Origin: Acinetobacter rongchengensis
Lineage (GTDB): Bacteria > Pseudomonadota > Gammaproteobacteria > Pseudomonadales > Moraxellaceae
Assembly: GCF_003611475.1 (NCBI RefSeq)
Contig: NZ_RAXT01000001.1
Span: 124,001 to 188,000, forward strand
Reading direction: 5' to 3'
DNA: 64,000 nt
The stretch's first letter is position 1. Every line of letters begins with the position of its first letter. The notes beneath the pieces were generated by a model, which saw only the letters and a list, made by a program, of their open reading frames with translations, was not told the origin of the DNA and searched no databases. Both the position numbers and the translations under genes were made by a program. Shown piece after piece: positions 47,609 through 57,235 of this stretch.

Positions 47609-49102
47609 ATGAAATTCTCAGAATATGTTCAATACGATGGTTTGGGTTTAGCAGAATTAGTTCAAAATAAAGAAGTTCAAGCCAAAGAGCTACTTCAAGT
47701 TGCTATGCAACATGCCGAAAAAGTAAACCCCAAATTGAATGCGATTGTGATTCCAATGCATCAACAAGCAGTCGCACGTGCTGAACAACATTCGACAACA
47801 GGCACATTTTCAGGTATCCCCTTTTTACTTAAAGATTTACATCAAGAGTATGCAGGGGTTGCCACATCATCTGGATCAAATGCATATAAAAAAAGCAAAT
47901 ATGTCGCCACTGAAAATGCTGAAATTGTTAATCGTTGGGAAAATGCAGGGGTTATTACTTTTGGTTTAACCAATTCTCCTGAGTTTGGAATCAAAGGGAT
48001 TACTGAACCTGAAGCATGGGGAAGTTGTAAAAATCCGTGGAATCTAAAACATAATAGTGGCGGCTCTTCTGGCGGTTCAGCATCTGCTGTCGCAGCCGGG
48101 ATTGTGCCTATTGCAGGTGCAAGTGATGGCGGTGGTTCAATCCGTATTCCTGCATCATATTGTGGTTTATTTGGACTCAAACCAAGTCGTGGACGTACAC
48201 CGTGGGGACCGCAAATAAGTGAAGCCATGCATGGTGCAGCGATGCAACATGTGCTGACTAAATCGGTACGAGATAGTGCTGCCATGCTGGATGCGACACA
48301 AGGTTCAGATCACGCCTCTTTATTTAATATCCAAAGTCCAACAGAAAGTTATCTAAAACTTTTACAAAAAGTACCTAAGCGCTTAAAAATTGGATTTTCG
48401 ACTGAATCACCGATTGGTACTAAAGTTTCTAAAGATGCAATCCAAGCCATTCAGAATACAGCGAAACTATTAGAATCTTTGGGGCATCATGTCGAACAAG
48501 CCAAACCGCAAATTGATGGTATGCAACTGGCCAAAGATTTTATTACCACATGGTTTAGTCAATGTGCTTTTACAGTCAATCAAGTCAAACAGAAATTTAA
48601 TGCCAAAGACAGTGACTTTGAATTAGATACCTTGGCAATCGCCGCTTTTGGCGCTAAAGCTTCTGCTGTAGATTATATTAACAACCTGAATAATTGGGGC
48701 ATTTATGTCTCACAAATGAATCATTTTTTTGATCATTATGACTTATTTCTACTTCCTGCCACAGCTTCTGTCGCACCTAAAAATGGTGAAGTGAAAACCC
48801 CTACATGGCAAATTCCAATTCTCAAAACTTTGATTAAAGTAGACCGAGCACATTTGTTGGCAAAAGGAAAATTGGTCGAACAGCTCATTAAAAATAATTT
48901 GCAATGGGTGCCTTTTACTCAATTGGCGAATATTACTGGACTACCCGCGATGTCCGTTCCTTTGTATTGGAATAAAGACAATTTACCGCTCGGTTCGCAG
49001 TTTGTTGCACCCTTTGGACGTGAAGATATACTTTTACAGTTAGCAGCACAACTGGAAGTTGCTCAACCTTGGATGCCAAAATACCAATCCATCCAATTAT
49101 AA
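47609..49102 (+). CDS. Amidase signature family hydrolase
   Basis: 497 residues. The Ser-cisSer-Lys triad is in PFLLKDLHQ (Lys), NSGGSSGGSASAVAAG (Ser) and GASDGGGSIRIPASYCG (nucleophile Ser). It resembles 6-aminohexanoate-cyclic-dimer hydrolase-type amidases more than GatA, lacking gatB/gatC neighbours. No signal peptide. Substrate unknown. Confidence 0.88.
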   Translation: MKFSEYVQYDGLGLAELVQNKEVQAKELLQVAMQHAEKVNPKLNAIVIPMHQQAVARAEQHSTTGTFSGIPFLLKDLHQEYAGVATSSGSNAYKKSKYVATENAEIVNRWENAGVITFGLTNSPEFGIKGITEPEAWGSCKNPWNLKHNSGGSSGGSASAVAAGIVPIAGASDGGGSIRIPASYCGLFGLKPSRGRTPWGPQISEAMHGAAMQHVLTKSVRDSAAMLDATQGSDHASLFNIQSPTESYLKLLQKVPKRLKIGFSTESPIGTKVSKDAIQAIQNTAKLLESLGHHVEQAKPQIDGMQLAKDFITTWFSQCAFTVNQVKQKFNAKDSDFELDTLAIAAFGAKASAVDYINNLNNWGIYVSQMNHFFDHYDLFLLPATASVAPKNGEVKTPTWQIPILKTLIKVDRAHLLAKGKLVEQLIKNNLQWVPFTQLANITGLPAMSVPLYWNKDNLPLGSQFVAPFGREDILLQLAAQLEVAQPWMPKYQSIQL

Positions 49103-49140
49103 ATGGATTCAATTTTTCAAAATTTGCACCAATTCAATGA

Positions 49141-49172
49141 ATAAAATGAGTAATGTCGATTACTCATTTTAT
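49141..49172. terminator. Bidirectional terminator between amidase and cobS
   Basis: ATAAAATGAGTAAT and ATTACTCATTTTAT form a perfect 14-bp stem with a 4-nt loop. The cobS stop codon (49169-49171) lies inside the stem. Confidence 0.85.
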
Positions 49173-49909
49173 AAATATACACTTGCGATCACAAAAGCCA
49201 GTAAACAGATTGCTTCTGTGATTTCAATACTCGCGCCTATGGTATCACCTGTAATTCCATCAATCCTTTGAATAAATTTAAAACGCAAATACAGTAATGT
49301 AAGAATAAAAACTGTCGCAGTCATCAAGCCGATCCAAACAAAATAACCACACAACAATAAGCACACTGCAAAAATAATCACGGCCCAAACACGTGAAATA
49401 TATTGGGTAATTGAAGAACCTAAACCATTTTCACGGACATATTCTGTAGTAAGAAATAAGAATAACGGCGCTAAACGCCCCAATATAGGAAATAAGATTA
49501 AGGCAATATATTGTTGTTTTTGCAAAAGAACATACAAGGCAGACCATTTAACTAAACAAGAAATGATTAAGCTGAGTACCCCAATTGGACCACAAGCAGG
49601 ATCTTTCATTATTTTTAAGGTGCGTTGTTTATCCCCAAAACCACCAACCCATGCATCAGCTGTGTCAGCCAAGCCATCGAGGTGTAAACCACCTGTTAGC
49701 CATATCCAAATGACGAGAACAATTGTACTCAGCAAAACCACGGGTAAGGCATGCAGCACATTCGCAATTGCAAATAAAATCCCGCCTATGATTAACCCCA
49801 CCAAAGGATAAAACAATACAGACTGTGCATTTTGCTGGAGTGATGGCATCGCTTTGAGCTGAATCGGGATGATCGTCAAAAACTGTAGCGCAATAAAGAA
49901 TGGCCTCAT
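49169..49909 (-). CDS. cobS: Adenosylcobinamide-GDP ribazoletransferase
   Basis: 246-residue polytopic membrane enzyme joining adenosylcobinamide-GDP with alpha-ribazole, the last assembly step of cobalamin. GGLHLDGLADTADAWVGG is the CDP-alcohol-like metal-binding signature; DPACGPIG and GAFGRLAP-like segments follow. It starts 4 bp after cobC. Last gene of the operon. Confidence 0.95.
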   Translation of the reverse strand: MRPFFIALQFLTIIPIQLKAMPSLQQNAQSVLFYPLVGLIIGGILFAIANVLHALPVVLLSTIVLVIWIWLTGGLHLDGLADTADAWVGGFGDKQRTLKIMKDPACGPIGVLSLIISCLVKWSALYVLLQKQQYIALILFPILGRLAPLFLFLTTEYVRENGLGSSITQYISRVWAVIIFAVCLLLCGYFVWIGLMTATVFILTLLYLRFKFIQRIDGITGDTIGASIEITEAICLLAFVIASVYL

Positions 49910-49913
49910 AGAT

Positions 49914-50567
49914 TTACTCCAACCACTGCAAATGCATTGTTTCCCTGTTTAAAACAAAGCGATTTAACTGCCCTAATTCTGCTGACATTTTCAAAATATC
50001 ATCTAAAGGCTGTTGTAGTGCGATACATTTTAAAAGTTTAATGACACCAGCATGTGTCACGATTAAGGCCTTTTCGGCATGCGCTTGCAACATATACTGT
50101 TGAATATTATGTAATGCATCTTGAATACGTGCATAAAAAATATGCAAACTTTCAGCATGTGGTGGTGTAAATTTTGTAGGCTGTTGCCAAAAATTCGCTA
50201 ATAACTCAGGCTCATTTTCATAAATAGTTTGAGTTGATTGAGCTTCCCAATCCCCAAAATGCATTTCTTGTAGCTGTTGATCAACGATCAAGGGAATATT
50301 GAATTGTTCAGAAATAAGCTCTGAAAATAAACGACAACGCTTTAATGGTGAAGTAAAAATCATATCCCAATCAGACTGAAGCGCACTTAAAACAGTTGAA
50401 GACTGGTCTAAGATTTGAATGGACTGATGCATTTGCTGCCAACCCAATACAGTCAGATCATCATCGGTAGAACCTCGTAAGGTATGACTGAGTGTGGTTT
50501 CTCCATGGCGGAGCAAATCCAGTTGCAGTTTGAGTTCCATTTGGGTTGTCACTTGCTCGCCATCCAC
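49914..50567 (-). CDS. cobC: Alpha-ribazole phosphatase-like histidine phosphatase
   Basis: 217 residues (or 208 from ATG 50540). RHGET phosphohistidine motif, DDDLTVLGWQQM, TSPLKRC, FGDWEAQST and THAGVIKLL form the histidine phosphatase active site; place in the operon between cobT and cobS supports alpha-ribazole-5'-phosphate phosphatase. GTG 50567 starts 5 bases after the cobT stop; the family alignment also allows ATG 50540. Confidence 0.88.
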   Translation of the reverse strand: MDGEQVTTQMELKLQLDLLRHGETTLSHTLRGSTDDDLTVLGWQQMHQSIQILDQSSTVLSALQSDWDMIFTSPLKRCRLFSELISEQFNIPLIVDQQLQEMHFGDWEAQSTQTIYENEPELLANFWQQPTKFTPPHAESLHIFYARIQDALHNIQQYMLQAHAEKALIVTHAGVIKLLKCIALQQPLDDILKMSAELGQLNRFVLNRETMHLQWLE

Positions 50568-50572
50568 TTTGA

Positions 50573-51625
50573 TTAAACCTTTTCACCTGTGACAGCCGCT
50601 TCAGCAAAAGTCGCCATATGATTATGTAAACTACATGCCAATTTGATAATGCCTAAAGCAGCACCTGCACCACTGCCTTCACCGAGTCGTAAATTCAATT
50701 TTAATAGCGGATCTGCATCTAATTCATCTAATAAACGGCGATGTCCGTACTCGGCAGACTGATGACCGAACAGCATCCATTGTCGTACTTCTGGGTTTAA
50801 ACGCACAGCAATTAAAGCTGAAACTGTACTAATAAAACCATCGATAACAACAGCTAAGCCGAGTTGCGCACAACGAATATAAGCACCTGTCATTGCAGCA
50901 ATTTCTAAACCACCAACGGCACAGAGTATTTTAAATGGATCCGTGCCAACAGCATGCTGATGCAGTTGAATCGCTTGATTAATCACATCCTTTTTATGTT
51001 GTAATTGTACTGCATTGATTCCTGTACCAATGCCTGTTAATTGTTCTGCCGATTCAGCAAGCAATAAGCAAGATAATGCTGAAGCTGAACAGGTATTGCC
51101 TATCCCCATTTCGCCTGCAATATAAATTGATGCACCATGAGCAATGGCTTTTTCTACACTTTCACAGCCTAAATTCATGGCTTGCATACATTGCTCTTCG
51201 GTCATTGCTGCTTGTTTTACGAAGTTTGCTGTACCTTGAGCTATACAATATCGCTCGACACCAGCATATTCATAAGTATCACCCACAGAGCCACAATCAA
51301 TCACCTGCAATGTTGCAGCATATTCCTTAGCAATCACACTGATACATGCACCACCTGTCGCAAAATTTTGTAGCATTTGACGAGTCACAGCTTGGGGATA
51401 TGCAGAAATATTTTCCTGCATAACACCATGATCACCTGCAAAGATCGTAATCCAAGGGCTATTCACATTGGGTTGAGGATTATTTTGTAACGCAGCCAAT
51501 TGCACCGCTACATTTTCCAATACTGAAAGAGAACCTGTGGGTTTAGTCAGTTGCAATTGACGTTCTTGCGCCTGTTTTTTGACATCTGCATTTGGAACTT
51601 TACATGCATCTAACCACCACTTCAT
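50573..51625 (-). CDS. cobT: Nicotinate-nucleotide-dimethylbenzimidazole phosphoribosyltransferase
   Basis: 350 residues from ATG 51625, which has AGGAG seven bases upstream and overlaps the cobU stop in TAATG. GDHGV, GGACI, EMGIGNTCSASAL, DGFIST and the catalytic glutamate in LGEGSGAGAALGI are present. It makes alpha-ribazole phosphate for the lower ligand of cobalamin. A longer frame would overlap cobU by 42 bp. Confidence 0.96.
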   Translation of the reverse strand: MKWWLDACKVPNADVKKQAQERQLQLTKPTGSLSVLENVAVQLAALQNNPQPNVNSPWITIFAGDHGVMQENISAYPQAVTRQMLQNFATGGACISVIAKEYAATLQVIDCGSVGDTYEYAGVERYCIAQGTANFVKQAAMTEEQCMQAMNLGCESVEKAIAHGASIYIAGEMGIGNTCSASALSCLLLAESAEQLTGIGTGINAVQLQHKKDVINQAIQLHQHAVGTDPFKILCAVGGLEIAAMTGAYIRCAQLGLAVVIDGFISTVSALIAVRLNPEVRQWMLFGHQSAEYGHRRLLDELDADPLLKLNLRLGEGSGAGAALGIIKLACSLHNHMATFAEAAVTGEKV

Positions 51626-52143
51626 TATTTCTCTCCTTTTAAGATCATTGGAAACCCAGCCACACAAAACACCACTTTATCTACAATTTGTCCTAACTGC
51701 TGATGCAAACGCCCCGATTCATCGACAAATTTACGGGTAATTTCGCCCATAGGAATAACACCTAAACCAGTTTCATTACTCACCAGAATAAGCTCAGATT
51801 GCAGTTGAGGAAGCAGTGCCAATAACTTTTGACATTGATCGATTTGTAAATCTAAGTCAGGATGCATCAATAAATTACTCATCCACAGTGTTAAACAATC
51901 AACCAAAATTACTTGCCCTGCTACATCATTTTTCAGCAAACAATCTGCTAAAAATAGCGGTTCCTCTATGACTTTCCATTGGTTTGGACGTTGTGACTGG
52001 TGATGTTTAATTCGTTGGCGCATTTCATCATCATCAGCTTGTGCTGTGGCAATATAAATAACAGCTTTGCCTGACTGAATAGCTGTTTGCTCTGCTAAAC
52101 GACTTTTTCCAGATCGTGCGCCACCCAATATTAACTGCATCAT
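51625..52143 (-). CDS. cobU: Adenosylcobinamide kinase / guanylyltransferase
   Basis: 172 residues. P-loop GGARSGKSRLAEQ (7-14 core), then CLTLWMSNLL, SNETGLGVIP and a C-terminal hydrophobic end. It phosphorylates and then guanylylates adenosylcobinamide. Its ATG overlaps the stop of the 2H gene (ATGA) and its stop overlaps cobT, so the operon is tightly coupled. AGGAG is eight bases before ATG 52143. Confidence 0.95.
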   Translation of the reverse strand: MMQLILGGARSGKSRLAEQTAIQSGKAVIYIATAQADDDEMRQRIKHHQSQRPNQWKVIEEPLFLADCLLKNDVAGQVILVDCLTLWMSNLLMHPDLDLQIDQCQKLLALLPQLQSELILVSNETGLGVIPMGEITRKFVDESGRLHQQLGQIVDKVVFCVAGFPMILKGEK

Positions 52144-52805
52144 TGATTTTGCTCCTGAAATAAAGCTTGCTTAACACTATTTTGATCAAAGTTATGCTGA
52201 TACAAAGGATAAAGCTTACCTTGTAAAATTTTAGCTTTATAAAAACCAAAAGTAAGATGATCAATTGAAATTTCAAACGTTTTTTGTTGCAACACTGAGA
52301 TATCATTAAATATGTGTTCAGCTGTAAATGCCGCTTGATATAAACCCAAAGTAATATGCGGGCAATATTCTAATGCCGCAATTTCTTGATGGTTGCTAGA
52401 GAGTAGGTTTCTTATTTTGCTTAGGCTATTTTCTGTATCTAATATTTCAATAAATAATGCACTTTCAAAACTTTTGATTTGTCCTGTACTGAGTTTAAAC
52501 CTTTTAAAATGTATATTCTCTAATCGTGCTACTTGTTGCTGAAACTGGTCTTGTGAGAAATCATCATTCAATTGCATGCAATCTTGTTTTAGAAAGCCAC
52601 AAATGAATAAAGTGATATGAAACTGACGCATATTGGGGCGTAGTAAATAATTTGAAAATTGTTGTCTCAGTTGATTTAAATATGCAATAAGTTCAGGTTG
52701 CTCAATTTCTATGTACCATAGCGCATAGTCTTCCCTCCCTTTGTGCCACTCAGGATAATCATGCGCTTCAGTCGGAATGGTGAGTTGATGAGGTTGTAAA
52801 AACAC
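52140..52805 (-). CDS. 2H phosphoesterase / 2'-5' RNA ligase-like protein
   Basis: 221 residues. Two HxT motifs in RQFHITLFICG and EYCPHITLGLY, about 85-90 residues apart, define the 2H phosphoesterase superfamily (LigT/ThpR, CPDase). It overlaps cobU by 4 bp and is therefore the first gene of the cobalamin operon. The start is GTG 52805, inside a 12-bp hairpin, with no ribosome site; the next in-frame ATG would remove the first 58 residues. Function in this setting unknown. Confidence 0.72.
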   Translation of the reverse strand: MFLQPHQLTIPTEAHDYPEWHKGREDYALWYIEIEQPELIAYLNQLRQQFSNYLLRPNMRQFHITLFICGFLKQDCMQLNDDFSQDQFQQQVARLENIHFKRFKLSTGQIKSFESALFIEILDTENSLSKIRNLLSSNHQEIAALEYCPHITLGLYQAAFTAEHIFNDISVLQQKTFEISIDHLTFGFYKAKILQGKLYPLYQHNFDQNSVKQALFQEQNQ

Positions 52806-52834
52806 AATAAATATACTTTTAGATTTATTGTGTT
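52801..52834 (-). promoter_or_regulatory. Hairpin enclosing the start of the cob operon
   Basis: AACACAATAAAT (52801-52812) and ATTTATTGTGTT (52823-52834) form a perfect 12-bp stem with a 10-nt loop. The GTG start of the 2H gene is inside the 3' arm on the mRNA, and a T-run follows, so the structure could block translation or end transcription. Confidence 0.6.
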
Positions 52835-53226
52835 ATTAAAGCATGTAATGGCTTGGTTTTGCTGTGATATTGCATGAAGGCTATTCAGTTAGAGATGAAT
52901 ATTGTTCATTTTATTTCTTGAATGATTTACCAAAAGCCCTTTCATTTAAATACAACTGTGTCTGTTCACACAGAATCATGTTTAAGAAAATACTAAAATA
53001 CTGAAGGTGCATTGGCTTTTACGATACAAAAAATTGCAAATACATCAAAAACCCTAATTCAAGGTCATGATTTTTATTATTTTTTTACAAGATTAAATAA
53101 TTACATAGCCCCAAAATAAAAAGATTGAGCTCAATTCAATATTGAGCTCAATCCTGTGTTTAATAAAACTGCCCGAGATTTAAGTTCAGTTCGATCTAGA
53201 TAAAGTTTTCATCTGAAAAAAATGAA
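52835..53226. other. Intergenic region between cob operon and glnS
   Basis: Apart from the glnS terminator at 53115-53153 no gene or RNA is recognised. No cobalamin riboswitch core is visible upstream of the cob operon. The region is AT-rich. Confidence 0.5.
53115..53153 (-). terminator. Rho-independent terminator after glnS
   Basis: GATTGAGCTCAA and TTGAGCTCAATC form a perfect 12-bp stem with a 7-nt loop, followed on the minus strand by TTTTTATTT. Confidence 0.92.
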
Positions 53227-54948
53227 TTATTTACCCGGTTTGAAACTATCTTTTAAATCCAAAATACGGTTAAACACTGGTTTTTCAGCGGTATGATCAT
53301 ACTGATCTGCAACAAAATAACCTTCACGTTCAAACTGGAAGCGATCTTCTGGTTGAGCTTGCGCTAAAGCAGGTTCAATGACCGCTTGAAGCACTTGTAA
53401 AGATTCAGGATTTAGATTTGCAAGGAAATCATCATCCGCATCGGGTGCAGCTTCGGTAAATAAACGATCATAAATACGGACTTCTGCTGGAATTCCTTTC
53501 GTTGCAGAAACCCAATGAATCACGCCTTTGACTTTACGACCTTCAGGATTTTTACCTAAAGTTTCAGGGTCGATTGAACATTTCAATTCAATCACTTCAC
53601 CATTCGCATCTTTAATGACTTCATCACACTTGATCACGTAAGCATGGCGTAAACGTACCTCACCTTCTGGAACTAAGCGTTTAAAGCCTTTCGGTGGGAC
53701 TTCTTCAAAGTCTTTACGATCGATGTAAATTTCAGATGTTAATGGAATAATGCGATCGCCCATGTCTACATTTGGATGACGTGCATGGGTTAAATCCATC
53801 GCTTCAGGAAGATTAGTCAACGTCACTTTCAATGGATTTAGCACAGCCATACCACGTGCCGCTGTGTTTTCCAATGATTGACGAATACAGAACTCAAGCA
53901 TTGCCACATCGACAATACCATCGGTCTTTGAAACTCCTACACGCTTACAAAAATCACGTAAACCCTCAGGAGTAAAACCACGACGACGCATACCGACAAC
54001 GGTTGGCATACGTGGATCATCCCAACCATTAACATGATTACCTTCAACCAATTTGCGCAATTTACGCTTAGAGGTAATGGTGTAATCCACATTTAAACGG
54101 CTCGATTCATACTGGCGAGGTACAGCCTTAGAATGCACTTTCTCAACAATCCAGTCATAGAATGGACGGTGATCTTGGAACTCTAAAGTACAGAGTGAAT
54201 GAGTAATCCCTTCAATCGCATCGGATAATGGATGAGCATAGTCATACATTGGGTACATCTTCCATTTATCACCTGTTTGGTGATGTTCAGAATGAAGTAC
54301 ACGATATAAAATTGGATCACGCATATGCACATTAGGCGATGTCATATCAATTTTGGCACGTAAAACCGCTTGTCCCTCGCCTAATTCGCCATTGTTCATT
54401 TGTTCAAAACGAGCAAGGTTTTCTTCGATAGACGCATCACGGTATGGAGAATTTTTACCTGGTTCTACAAAATTACCACGATTCAATCGAATCTCTTCTG
54501 GTGACTGCAAATCGACATAAGCATCACCTTGTTGGATCAATTGAATCGCCCAAGTATGCAACTGATCGAAATAGCTCGATGCATAACGTGGTTCGCCATT
54601 CCAATCAAAACCCAACCATTTCACATCATTGGCAATACCATCGACATATTCTTGTTCTTCGGCATCAGGATTTGTATCGTCGAAACGTAGATTACATAAA
54701 CCTTCAAATTCTTCTGCAATCCCAAAGTTTAAGCAAATGGCCTTAACATGACCAATATGCAAATAACCATTCGGTTCAGGTGGAAAACGTGTAACAACAG
54801 TTTGTGTACGTCCTGCTTCTAAATCGTCAGTAATAACTTGACGTACAAAGTCCAAGCCTGCCTGTTGTTCTTGCTGCACAGCATCGACAGGTGTAGTACT
54901 GGTTGTCGGGTTCTTTGGCAGTTCTGAAACAACATCATTTGGCTTCAT
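53227..54948 (-). CDS. glnS: Glutaminyl-tRNA synthetase
   Basis: 573 residues, class I synthetase. The HIGH motif is in [16 protein letters not shown], preceded by TRFPPEPN; the KMSKS equivalent is [13 protein letters not shown] short N-terminal extension (about 30 residues, QEQQAGLDF) is present. The C-terminal beta-barrel anticodon domains are complete. ATG 54948 lacks a strong ribosome site. The leader carries a terminator-like hairpin. Confidence 0.97.
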   Translation of the reverse strand: MKPNDVVSELPKNPTTSTTPVDAVQQEQQAGLDFVRQVITDDLEAGRTQTVVTRFPPEPNGYLHIGHVKAICLNFGIAEEFEGLCNLRFDDTNPDAEEQEYVDGIANDVKWLGFDWNGEPRYASSYFDQLHTWAIQLIQQGDAYVDLQSPEEIRLNRGNFVEPGKNSPYRDASIEENLARFEQMNNGELGEGQAVLRAKIDMTSPNVHMRDPILYRVLHSEHHQTGDKWKMYPMYDYAHPLSDAIEGITHSLCTLEFQDHRPFYDWIVEKVHSKAVPRQYESSRLNVDYTITSKRKLRKLVEGNHVNGWDDPRMPTVVGMRRRGFTPEGLRDFCKRVGVSKTDGIVDVAMLEFCIRQSLENTAARGMAVLNPLKVTLTNLPEAMDLTHARHPNVDMGDRIIPLTSEIYIDRKDFEEVPPKGFKRLVPEGEVRLRHAYVIKCDEVIKDANGEVIELKCSIDPETLGKNPEGRKVKGVIHWVSATKGIPAEVRIYDRLFTEAAPDADDDFLANLNPESLQVLQAVIEPALAQAQPEDRFQFEREGYFVADQYDHTAEKPVFNRILDLKDSFKPGK

Positions 54949-54983
54949 AGTTGATAAATCACTTTTAAAAGTTAAAATAAGAT

Positions 54984-55031
54984 AAATAAAAACGCTTTTC
55001 TGGAAATATTAACAAAGAAAATAGCGTTTTT
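54984..55031 (-). promoter_or_regulatory. Terminator-like hairpin in the glnS leader
   Basis: Read on the minus strand, AAAAACGC and GCGTTTTT pair, continued by TTTTCT with AGAAAA, around about 14 nt, then TTTTTATTT. It lies 40-80 nt before the glnS ATG, so transcription from upstream would have to pass it. Confidence 0.55.
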
Positions 55032-55113
55032 GCTTGCTATGTAGTTTACAGTTTGCTTATGCTTCTCTCAACCAAAAACCCATGGCTTTTTGTCATGATT
55101 AGGAGATTATAGA

Positions 55114-55623
55114 ATGAGTTTTCCTCAAGTCGAATTAAACACCAACAAAGGACGTATTGTTCTTGAACTTAATGCTGAAAAAGCGCCTAAAACAGTCGCT
55201 AACTTCTTAGAGTATGTTCGTGATGGTTTTTATGATGGCGTAATCTTCCACCGTGTTATTGATGGTTTTATGATCCAAGGCGGCGGCATGGACGAAAACT
55301 TCAAAGAAAAAGCCACTCGTGATTCAATCGAAAACGAAGCTGACAACGGTTTAAGTAACGATGAAGGTACGATTGCAATGGCGCGTACTCAAGCACCTCA
55401 CTCTGCATCTGCTCAATTCTTCATCAACGTAAAAAACAACTCTTTCCTTAATCATACGGGTAAAACCGCTCAAGGTTGGGGTTATGCAGTATTTGGTAAA
55501 GTTACAGAAGGTTTAGACGTCGTTGAAGCGATCAAAGGTGTACGTACGGGTAACCGTGGTTATCATGCTGATGTTCCTTTAGAAAATGTTGTGATCGAAT
55601 CTGCGAAAATCATTTCGGAATAA
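55114..55623 (+). CDS. ppiB: Peptidyl-prolyl cis-trans isomerase B
   Basis: 169-residue cyclophilin, cytoplasmic (no signal). [20 protein letters not shown] (catalytic Arg), [28 protein letters not shown] and [10 protein letters not shown] match PpiB. AGGAG lies before the ATG. It is followed by repeat copy C and then lpxH. Confidence 0.96.
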   Translation: MSFPQVELNTNKGRIVLELNAEKAPKTVANFLEYVRDGFYDGVIFHRVIDGFMIQGGGMDENFKEKATRDSIENEADNGLSNDEGTIAMARTQAPHSASAQFFINVKNNSFLNHTGKTAQGWGYAVFGKVTEGLDVVEAIKGVRTGNRGYHADVPLENVVIESAKIISE

Positions 55624-55735
55624 TCCCTCCTAACCTCCCTTTAAAAAAGGGAGGAACTTCCAGAATATAAAAGGAAGAAAGTCCCTCTTTTTCAAAGATG
55701 GGTGAGGAGCATTGCTCCGCAAGGGAGATTTTAAA
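55624..55735. repeat. Repeat-rich spacer between ppiB and lpxH, copy C
   Basis: A first hairpin (CCTCCCTT 55634-55641 with AAGGGAGG 55647-55654) is followed by a second element with CCCTCTTTTTCAAAG, GAGGAGCATTGCTCCGCAAG and a closing GGGAG; GGAGC (55706-55710) pairs with GCTCC (55714-55718). The second part aligns with copies A and B at the GAGCATT-CGCAAG core. Confidence 0.55.
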
Positions 55736-55749
55736 ATAAAGGAAAATAA

Positions 55750-56472
55750 GTGACCTATCTGTTTATCGCTGATTTACATTTGTCACCTAATCACCCTCGA
55801 CTCGTTCGGGGGTTTTTAGATTTGTTACAACACTACCAAAATAAGAATACCAAGCTTTATATTTTAGGTGATTGGTTCAATGCATGGATTGGAGATGACT
55901 ATACTGCGCCATGGTTAGATGAAATTATTCAACAATTAAAACAATTTACAGATGTTGGAAATCAAATTTACTTCCAAGTGGGTAATCGTGACTTTGCATT
56001 AGGTCAAAAATTCTTAAATCAATTTAATGGTGTACTCCTTCCTGATATTTATATACTTCATATTGGCAATCAAACATTCCGCCTTGAACATGGCGATGCC
56101 TTATGCACCGATGATATTTCCTATCAACGATTTAAAAAGATCATTCGAAATCCAATCGTTTTAGGTCTTCTAAAAAGCACACCACTCAGTTTTAGACAAA
56201 AACTCGCCAACGGTTTTCGCAAAAAAAGCCGTCAATCACAACAAAATAAATCCTATGCAATCATGGATGTAAATCAACAAGCTGTTGAAAATGCACTACA
56301 TGATGTGGATGTACTGATTCACGGACACACCCATCGTCCACAAATCCATAATATCAATGGAAAATCTCGAATCGTTTTAGGTGATTGGCGTGAAAAAACC
56401 GCTGAAGCCATGATATTAGAAATCAATCAGAATGCTGATTGGGAATTCTTCAAATGGATCATCATCGAGTAG
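55750..56472 (+). CDS. lpxH: UDP-2,3-diacylglucosamine diphosphatase
   Basis: 240-residue calcineurin-like enzyme making lipid X for LpxB. Metal motifs: IADLHLSPNHP, GDWFNAWIGDDY, GNRDFALG, HGDALCTDD and HGHTHRPQ. The start is GTG 55750 with AAAGGA six bases upstream. It follows ppiB in the same direction across the repeat. Confidence 0.96.
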   Translation: MTYLFIADLHLSPNHPRLVRGFLDLLQHYQNKNTKLYILGDWFNAWIGDDYTAPWLDEIIQQLKQFTDVGNQIYFQVGNRDFALGQKFLNQFNGVLLPDIYILHIGNQTFRLEHGDALCTDDISYQRFKKIIRNPIVLGLLKSTPLSFRQKLANGFRKKSRQSQQNKSYAIMDVNQQAVENALHDVDVLIHGHTHRPQIHNINGKSRIVLGDWREKTAEAMILEINQNADWEFFKWIIIE

Positions 56473-56547
56473 TTATGCTTTAAATAATCGTGATTTTTCA
56501 CATTTATTACGCGTAAAAAGATTTAAAAAATTAAAATTGAGAATATA

Positions 56548-56571
56548 ATATATCGAAATTTTACGATATAT
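56548..56571. promoter_or_regulatory. Palindrome before the nitroreductase gene
   Basis: ATATATCG and CGATATAT pair around 8 nt, ending at the first possible ATG (56570) of the nitroreductase. It could be an operator, but the arms are AT-rich and no regulator gene is adjacent. Confidence 0.35.
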
Positions 56572-56581
56572 GAGATCACTC

Positions 56582-57235
56582 ATGGATGTATTAAGCATTT
56601 TAAAAACACGCTATACCACTAAAGCTTATGATGCAACTAAGAAAATTCCGCAACAACAGTTTGAACGTTTACTTGAAATCCTACGTTTAGCACCCTCTTC
56701 GATCAATATCCAACCGTGGCATTATTTTATTGCAGACCATCAAACGGCTAAAGAACGTATTGCAAAAGCCTTGGTTGGTAAATATACCTACAACGCAGCT
56801 AAAGTTTTGGATTCTTCTCATACACTTTTATTTTGCACAAAAGCTGACATTACCGAAGATCATCTTGCGAGCTTGCTAAATCAGGATGATTTAAGTGGTC
56901 GGTTTAAAGATGAAAAAGCCAAACAAGGTCAAAAAGATAGCCGCACAGGTTATGTTGATTATTATCGTAATGAAAAAGGCGATATTCAACGTTGGGCTGA
57001 AAATCAAACCTTTATTGCTCTAGGTCAAATGCTCTTGGCTGCTGGAATTGAAGGTGTTGACGCTACGCCTATTGGCGGTTTTGATGAACAAATTATCACT
57101 GAAGAGTTAGGCTTAGCTGAAAAAGGATTAATTCCTTCTGTTATTCTCACTTTAGGTTATCGCAGTGAGTCTGACTTTAATGCCAAACTACCTAAATCTC
57201 GCTTAAATAAAGAAGAAATATTTACTCAGCTTTAA
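56582..57235 (+). CDS. NAD(P)H nitroreductase, NfsB-like
   Basis: 217 residues from ATG 56582 (MDVLSILKTRYTTKAYD), the start that matches the NfsB family; ATG 56570 adds four residues. FMN-binding RYTTKAYD, LAPSSINIQPWHYF, and the C-terminal ATPIGGFDEQIITEELGL and GYRSESDFNAKLPKSR are characteristic. It probably reduces quinones and nitroaromatics; physiological substrate unknown. Confidence 0.9.
   Translation: MDVLSILKTRYTTKAYDATKKIPQQQFERLLEILRLAPSSINIQPWHYFIADHQTAKERIAKALVGKYTYNAAKVLDSSHTLLFCTKADITEDHLASLLNQDDLSGRFKDEKAKQGQKDSRTGYVDYYRNEKGDIQRWAENQTFIALGQMLLAAGIEGVDATPIGGFDEQIITEELGLAEKGLIPSVILTLGYRSESDFNAKLPKSRLNKEEIFTQL

Noticed and set aside
52835..53226. Cobalamin riboswitch upstream of the cob operon
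   Set aside because: The conserved B12-box core was not seen on the minus strand.
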